DNA of 9,458 nt. Source: Candidatus Andersenbacteria bacterium RIFCSPHIGHO2_02_FULL_45_11 (lineage in GTDB: Bacteria > Patescibacteriota > Andersenbacteria > UBA10190). Under the pieces are notes generated by a model. The model was not told the DNA's origin and did not search any database. It worked only from the letters and a program-made list of their open reading frames with translations. Below are positions 6,737 through 9,458 of this stretch, one piece after another (position 1 is the first letter of the stretch; each line of letters opens with the position of its first letter). Made by a program: the position numbers and the translations under genes. The DNA lies in the NCBI GenBank assembly GCA_001817055.1, contig MHHP01000020.1, positions 1 through 9,458 of the forward strand, in the 5' to 3' direction.

Positions 6737-7531
6737 ATGAAATTTTTAATATTCGGAGATGTAGTTGGAACACTGGGAAGAAAGGTGATTACCCAAGAAC
6801 TTCCAACATTACGTGAAGAACATGGCATTGATGCCGTTATTGTGAATATTGAAAACATGGCCCATGGGCGAGGAATCTCACCTGATACAATGAAAGAAAC
6901 GTCCGTATGGAAGGCATTTGCATTCACAACCGGCGATCATGCATGGGACAATACGCAAGGCATCGATATTTTGTCTGATCCAAATGTTCCTGTCGTGCGC
7001 CCTGCAAATTACCCTGGCCAAGTTCCAGGCAGGGGGTATGTAGTGTTGCAAGCAGGTGCATTTGAGGTCGCAGTGATTAACTTACAAGGACAGGTAATGT
7101 TTAAAAACCATCCAAATAACCCATTTCATACACTTGATGAAATCTTGCAAAAACCCGATGTTGCTCGCGCTGCAATCAAGCTTATAGACTTTCATGCAGA
7201 GGCAACGAGCGAAAAGCGGGGCCTTGGCTGGTACGCAGACGGGCGAGTGTCGGCAATATGGGGCACACACACCCACGTACCAACAGCAGATGCACAAATC
7301 CTTCCAAAGGGCACAGGATACATTACAGACGTTGGTATGAATGGTGCATATGAATCATCGCTGGGCATGGATAACAAAGCGCCATTAAAACAGTTTTTGA
7401 ATCAATTGCGATCAAAGATGGAACCCCCCGAAACAGGCAGCATGGAGCTCAATGCGATCATGCTAGAGATTGATCCCTCTACCGGAAAAACAATTGCTAT
7501 TGCACAAATTAGGCGCATCGTGCAGAATTAA
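6737..7531 (+). CDS. ymdB: YmdB-family metallophosphoesterase (TIGR00282 type)
   Basis: Members of this family are two-metal phosphodiesterases; B. subtilis YmdB hydrolyses 2',3'-cyclic nucleotides and binds RNase Y. The 264-residue protein has the usual family length. Metal-site residues are visible: D8 (FGDVVG), E39/N40 (IENM), H68, H153 (DFHAE) and H178/H180 in GTHTHVPTAD. The residue equivalent to the metal ligand Asn67 of YmdB is Asp67 here: GDHAWD instead of GNHxWD. All other ligands are kept, so it is probably active. It lies 10 nt after the NrnA-like gene, so two RNA- or nucleotide-degrading enzymes sit side by side. The start is ATG 6737; AGGA 13-16 nt upstream is too far to be a good Shine-Dalgarno. 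Confidence 0.9.
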   Translation: MKFLIFGDVVGTLGRKVITQELPTLREEHGIDAVIVNIENMAHGRGISPDTMKETSVWKAFAFTTGDHAWDNTQGIDILSDPNVPVVRPANYPGQVPGRGYVVLQAGAFEVAVINLQGQVMFKNHPNNPFHTLDEILQKPDVARAAIKLIDFHAEATSEKRGLGWYADGRVSAIWGTHTHVPTADAQILPKGTGYITDVGMNGAYESSLGMDNKAPLKQFLNQLRSKMEPPETGSMELNAIMLEIDPSTGKTIAIAQIRRIVQN

Positions 7532-7561
7532 AATAATAACCGCTTTCCAAAGGCAAACTAT

Positions 7562-7840
7562 ATGATCAACAAACAAATCCTCATCGATAAAGTAACAGAT
7601 GCAACGCGACTGCCTCGCAGACACGTAGAATCCGTAGTAATGTCCTTTCTAGAAATCATGATCGATAAGCTTTCTCAAGATGAAAAAATCAATCTTTCCG
7701 GCTTTGGAATCTTTGAGGTACGTGAACGAAAAGGGCGTCGAGGTGTAAACCCTCGCAACCCTAATGAGCCCATGCAAATCCCGACCGTTCGGGTTGCAAA
7801 GTTCAGGCCTGGAAAAACTTTGAAAGAGGCTGTAAAGTAG
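7562..7840 (+). CDS. HU-family DNA-binding protein
   Basis: This 92-residue nucleoid protein binds and bends DNA as a dimer. It has the two-helix N-terminal dimerisation part and the family signature GFGIFEVRERKGRRGVNP (47-64). The DNA-intercalating arm follows with Pro at the NPR tip, then IPTVRVAKFRPGKTLKEAV (73-91). The length is typical of HU/IHF; which subgroup it belongs to cannot be settled by eye. AAAGG (7549-7553), 8 nt before the ATG, is the best Shine-Dalgarno in the window. This fits a gene translated from inside a longer message after the YmdB-like gene (30-nt gap). Confidence 0.95.
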   Translation: MINKQILIDKVTDATRLPRRHVESVVMSFLEIMIDKLSQDEKINLSGFGIFEVRERKGRRGVNPRNPNEPMQIPTVRVAKFRPGKTLKEAVK

Positions 7841-7864
7841 TCCAATAGTTTTTAGGCGTAGAGA

Positions 7865-7873
7865 TGGTATATT
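7865..7873 (+). promoter_or_regulatory. Possible extended -10 promoter of the tatC locus
   Basis: TGGTATATT matches the extended -10 consensus except at one position. It lies 25 nt after the HU stop codon and 7 nt before an in-frame GTG (7881). No convincing -35 is seen. If real, it separates the tatC group from the HU transcript and predicts a near-leaderless message starting at about 7880. Confidence 0.4.
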
Positions 7874-8126
7874 GAACTTCGTGGACTTGTTTCGATCAAA
7901 TAAAGCGTTTCTTGGCACAACTCTCTTCATTCTTCTTGTAGTAGGCATTGTTGCATACACTATTGGAATACGTTCCAGAACAAATGATAAAAACCAGCCG
8001 TCTAGTCCAATACAAGGGTTAGCTACTCCTCATAATCAACTTCGGCTTGAAACCACCGGAACTTCAACGGGGGTTATATATGATTCGATGAATAATGTAG
8101 TGCTTGAGCTTGATGATGGGCAATAA
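7872..8126 (+). CDS. Small single-pass membrane protein upstream of tatC, tail shared with the gene after tatC
   Basis: I do not recognise this gene. The 84-residue product has a short N-terminus with R8 and K11, one hydrophobic helix (about 12-33), a basic RSRTNDK stretch, and a polar linker rich in Ser, Thr and Pro. It ends in YDSMNNVVLELDDGQ. That tail aligns without gaps with the end of the protein encoded after tatC. It occupies the position where tatA often lies but lacks the TatA hinge and amphipathic helix, so it is not an obvious TatA. The start is TTG 7872 (84 residues) or GTG 7881 (81 residues). The -10-like box overlapping the TTG favours the GTG. tatC begins 12 nt downstream. If the helix is N-in, the tail faces outward. 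Confidence 0.75.
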   Translation: MNFVDLFRSNKAFLGTTLFILLVVGIVAYTIGIRSRTNDKNQPSSPIQGLATPHNQLRLETTGTSTGVIYDSMNNVVLELDDGQ

Positions 8127-8138
8127 TACTCTATTGCA

Positions 8139-8897
8139 ATGACCCTGCTTCAAGAACTCACAATATTTTTCAAACACATTCTGCACTGGATCTATTATCT
8201 TGTCGGTTTTTCTTTTTTCTTCTTTAGCTTTGGCTTACAAGAAGTGGTCTTTTTTAGAAAAAGCTATTCATTGCCACTCCCAAGTACTAATTCTTTTTCA
8301 GTGCAAATCTTTAACAAAATCAGACAAGACCTCCTACCACCCGATGTGCCATTAATTGTTACCAACCCCATAAGCGCCTTCCTAGCACAGCTCATGCTGT
8401 CGGTATTATTGGCTTTTTTGCTCACCATCCCTTTACTTCTATATAAAATCATTCTCTATCTTCGCCCCGCTCTTCTACCACATGAAAGCAAGGCCGTACT
8501 ATGGTCTTTATTGCCGTTTACGTTCTTATTCCTTTCTGGTTCCGCGTTTTCTTATTTTTTCCTGACCCCCGCAACATTCAAAGTGCTGTACCCCTATGCC
8601 ACCACTATCGGGATAGTTCCCTTTTTTTCACTGAATGAATTTATACACTATGTTTTTAGTCTAACCGTTTCTACCGGACTCATGTTTTTGCTGCCGTTGT
8701 TCATGATCGTATTAACTATGATGGGGATTGTAAAAGCCGAGTTTTGGAGAGACAAATGGCGACAAGCCCTTCTGTTTTTTCTAGTCTTATCTGCTGTCGT
8801 AACCCCAGATGGCACGGGCGTCACCATGGCGATATTATTTCTACCGTTAGCATTGCTTTATATAATAGGGTATATTTTTGCTCGTAAGGTAAACTAA
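8139..8897 (+). CDS. tatC: Sec-independent protein translocase TatC (divergent)
   Basis: TatC is the membrane receptor for twin-arginine signal peptides. The 252-residue protein has six hydrophobic segments and family landmarks. These include the periplasmic stretch before TNPISAF (75-81), LRPALLPHESK (108-118) whose E116 matches the signal-binding E103 of E. coli, AFSYFFLTP (136-144), and VVTPDG (220-225) before the last helix. Two usually conserved features differ. The N-terminal ELR motif reads ELT (residues 6-8), and the intramembrane Glu of the FExP motif (E170 in E. coli) is Leu in FLLP (183-186). The gene is flanked by two small proteins, the second carrying a Tat signal. No tatA or tatB is present in the window. 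No Shine-Dalgarno precedes ATG 8139. Confidence 0.9.
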   Translation: MTLLQELTIFFKHILHWIYYLVGFSFFFFSFGLQEVVFFRKSYSLPLPSTNSFSVQIFNKIRQDLLPPDVPLIVTNPISAFLAQLMLSVLLAFLLTIPLLLYKIILYLRPALLPHESKAVLWSLLPFTFLFLSGSAFSYFFLTPATFKVLYPYATTIGIVPFFSLNEFIHYVFSLTVSTGLMFLLPLFMIVLTMMGIVKAEFWRDKWRQALLFFLVLSAVVTPDGTGVTMAILFLPLALLYIIGYIFARKVN

Positions 8898-8914
8898 TAG
8901 AAAGTTTGCCGTTA

Positions 8915-8923
8915 TGGTAAACT
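8915..8923 (+). promoter_or_regulatory. Possible extended -10 promoter before the Tat-signal protein
   Basis: TGGTAAACT fits an extended -10 with two mismatches in the hexamer. It lies in the 39-nt gap after tatC, and the ATG follows 13 nt after the box. No good -35 is seen. Read-through from tatC is an equally simple explanation. Confidence 0.25.
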
Positions 8924-8936
8924 CACAAGAAGCATC

Positions 8937-9188
8937 ATGAACACTATTACCAACGTTGTTGTAGACAAAAGGAGAAGAAAATTCCTGAAGATACTAGTAA
9001 TGGGCAGTGGGACGCTCGTAATGGGGGAAGTCCTGGGTTCTTTGCTTTTTAAACTTTTACATAATTCATCCACTAAAACTATCGCTACAACAAACTCAAA
9101 AGCATTTCGAGTTGTTAAGAAGGAAAAAGTGCTATCTGTTTACGATAAGTCTGGAGAGGAGATACTCCAAATCGATGAAGGTAGATAA
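8937..9188 (+). CDS. Small twin-arginine-signal protein downstream of tatC
   Basis: I do not recognise this gene beyond its signal. The 83-residue product starts with a twin-arginine motif, RRRKFLK at residues 12-18, followed by a hydrophobic stretch (VMGSGTLVMGEVLGSLLF, about 21-38). No AxA cleavage site is evident, so it may remain anchored by its signal. A 25-residue polar linker leads to the tail YDKSGEEILQIDEGR (69-83). This tail lines up position by position with the tail of the membrane protein before tatC. It is the obvious candidate substrate of the adjacent TatC. There are no Cys residues or cofactor-binding motifs, unlike most Tat substrates, so its need for folded export is unexplained. 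It starts 39 nt after tatC. Confidence 0.8.
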   Translation: MNTITNVVVDKRRRKFLKILVMGSGTLVMGEVLGSLLFKLLHNSSTKTIATTNSKAFRVVKKEKVLSVYDKSGEEILQIDEGR

Positions 9189-9201
9189 TACATGAATTGA
9201 T

Positions 9202-9458
9202 CTATCTATTTATGCCCCGGATTAATCTAATGGGTATTCCATTAATTTTCTGCATGGACTCGTTATCTGTACTGTTTATTGTGTTTATTACACCAGCTAA
9301 TGCAATATAGCTAGCGATAGAGTTAGCCGGTGAGGGCGAAGCAGAGCTTGAAGGAGATGAGGAATCTGATGTGGAAGGTGAAGATGAAGGAGAACTTGAT
9401 ACTGAGCTCGATGCCGAACTGGCAGTACTGGGTGATACCGACGAACTAATGCTCGTTG
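9202..9458 (-). CDS. Ser/Pro-rich protein, C-terminal part (runs off the window)
   Basis: An open minus-strand frame enters from the right edge and ends with TAG at 9204-9202, giving the last 84 residues. About 45 residues are a low-complexity Ser/Pro linker of SSSPSSSPSTS type. Serine is written with many different codons, which argues for protein-level selection rather than a DNA repeat. The end is a 40-residue ordinary-looking segment (IASYIALAGVINTIN, then IPIRLIRGINR). Such linkers are common in cell-surface proteins of Patescibacteria. It converges on the Tat-signal gene with 13 nt between stops. The start and main domain are outside the window, so no function is assigned. Confidence 0.6.
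   Translation of the reverse strand, partial: TSISSSVSPSTASSASSSVSSSPSSSPSTSDSSSPSSSASPSPANSIASYIALAGVINTINSTDNESMQKINGIPIRLIRGINR

Noticed and set aside
7872..8126. TatA subunit
   Set aside because: It has one membrane helix before tatC, but no hinge or amphipathic helix, and it has a beta-like acidic tail instead.
9212..9310. Plus-strand 32-codon ORF resembling a signal peptide (MPRINLMGIPL...)
   Set aside because: It is very short, has no ribosome site, and is antisense to the more convincing Ser/Pro-rich frame.
9311..9458. Plus-strand acidic Glu/Asp/Leu-rich frame open to the edge
   Set aside because: It has no usable start after the TAG at 9308. Acidic runs are the expected antisense of Ser codons.

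Overview
The window looks like chromosomal DNA of a candidate-phyla-radiation (Patescibacteria, Parcubacteria-like) bacterium. This is inferred from a 23S rRNA gene split by homing-endonuclease introns, a short-N-terminus IF2, a tRNA gene without an encoded CCA end, and very compact genes with little Shine-Dalgarno signal. The standard genetic code fits: long ORFs such as infB contain no in-frame TGA. No 16S rRNA is present to confirm the placement.

Positions 1-2546 (+ strand) are the 3' end of an rRNA operon. The 23S gene carries two group I introns in its peptidyl-transferase centre: 71-970 after E. coli position U2500 and 1064-1822 after U2593. The exon between them is 93 nt, exactly as in E. 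coli. Each intron has a LAGLIDADG homing endonuclease gene running through its P6 loop. The first enzyme has two motifs in one chain. The second is a single-motif, I-CreI-like protein at the same site (L2593) as the Chlamydomonas chloroplast I-CreI intron. A 250-nt spacer, the 5S gene and a rho-independent terminator follow.

Positions 2551-3287 (- strand) hold tRNA-Ser(CGA) and a seven-helix membrane protein of the MCFSA/DUF6629 type. Positions 3288-3430 hold a widespread REP-like palindrome and the infB promoter.

Positions 3431-7840 (+ strand) form a tight translation and RNA-turnover cluster. It contains infB (IF2), rbfA, a DHH/DHHA1 phosphoesterase of the NrnA type, a YmdB-family metallophosphoesterase and an HU protein. 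The infB/rbfA and rbfA/DHH overlaps are both exactly 11 nt.

Positions 7872-9188 (+ strand) form a small Tat locus: a divergent tatC flanked by two unrecognised 83-84-residue proteins. One has a single membrane helix and the other a twin-arginine signal. Both end in the same gapless 15-residue tail pattern, which is the strongest candidate here for something undescribed. The C-terminus of a Ser/Pro-rich protein (- strand) converges on this locus and runs off the window.

Several genes have a TATAAT-like box 6-8 nt before the start codon and no Shine-Dalgarno sequence, suggesting leaderless transcripts.
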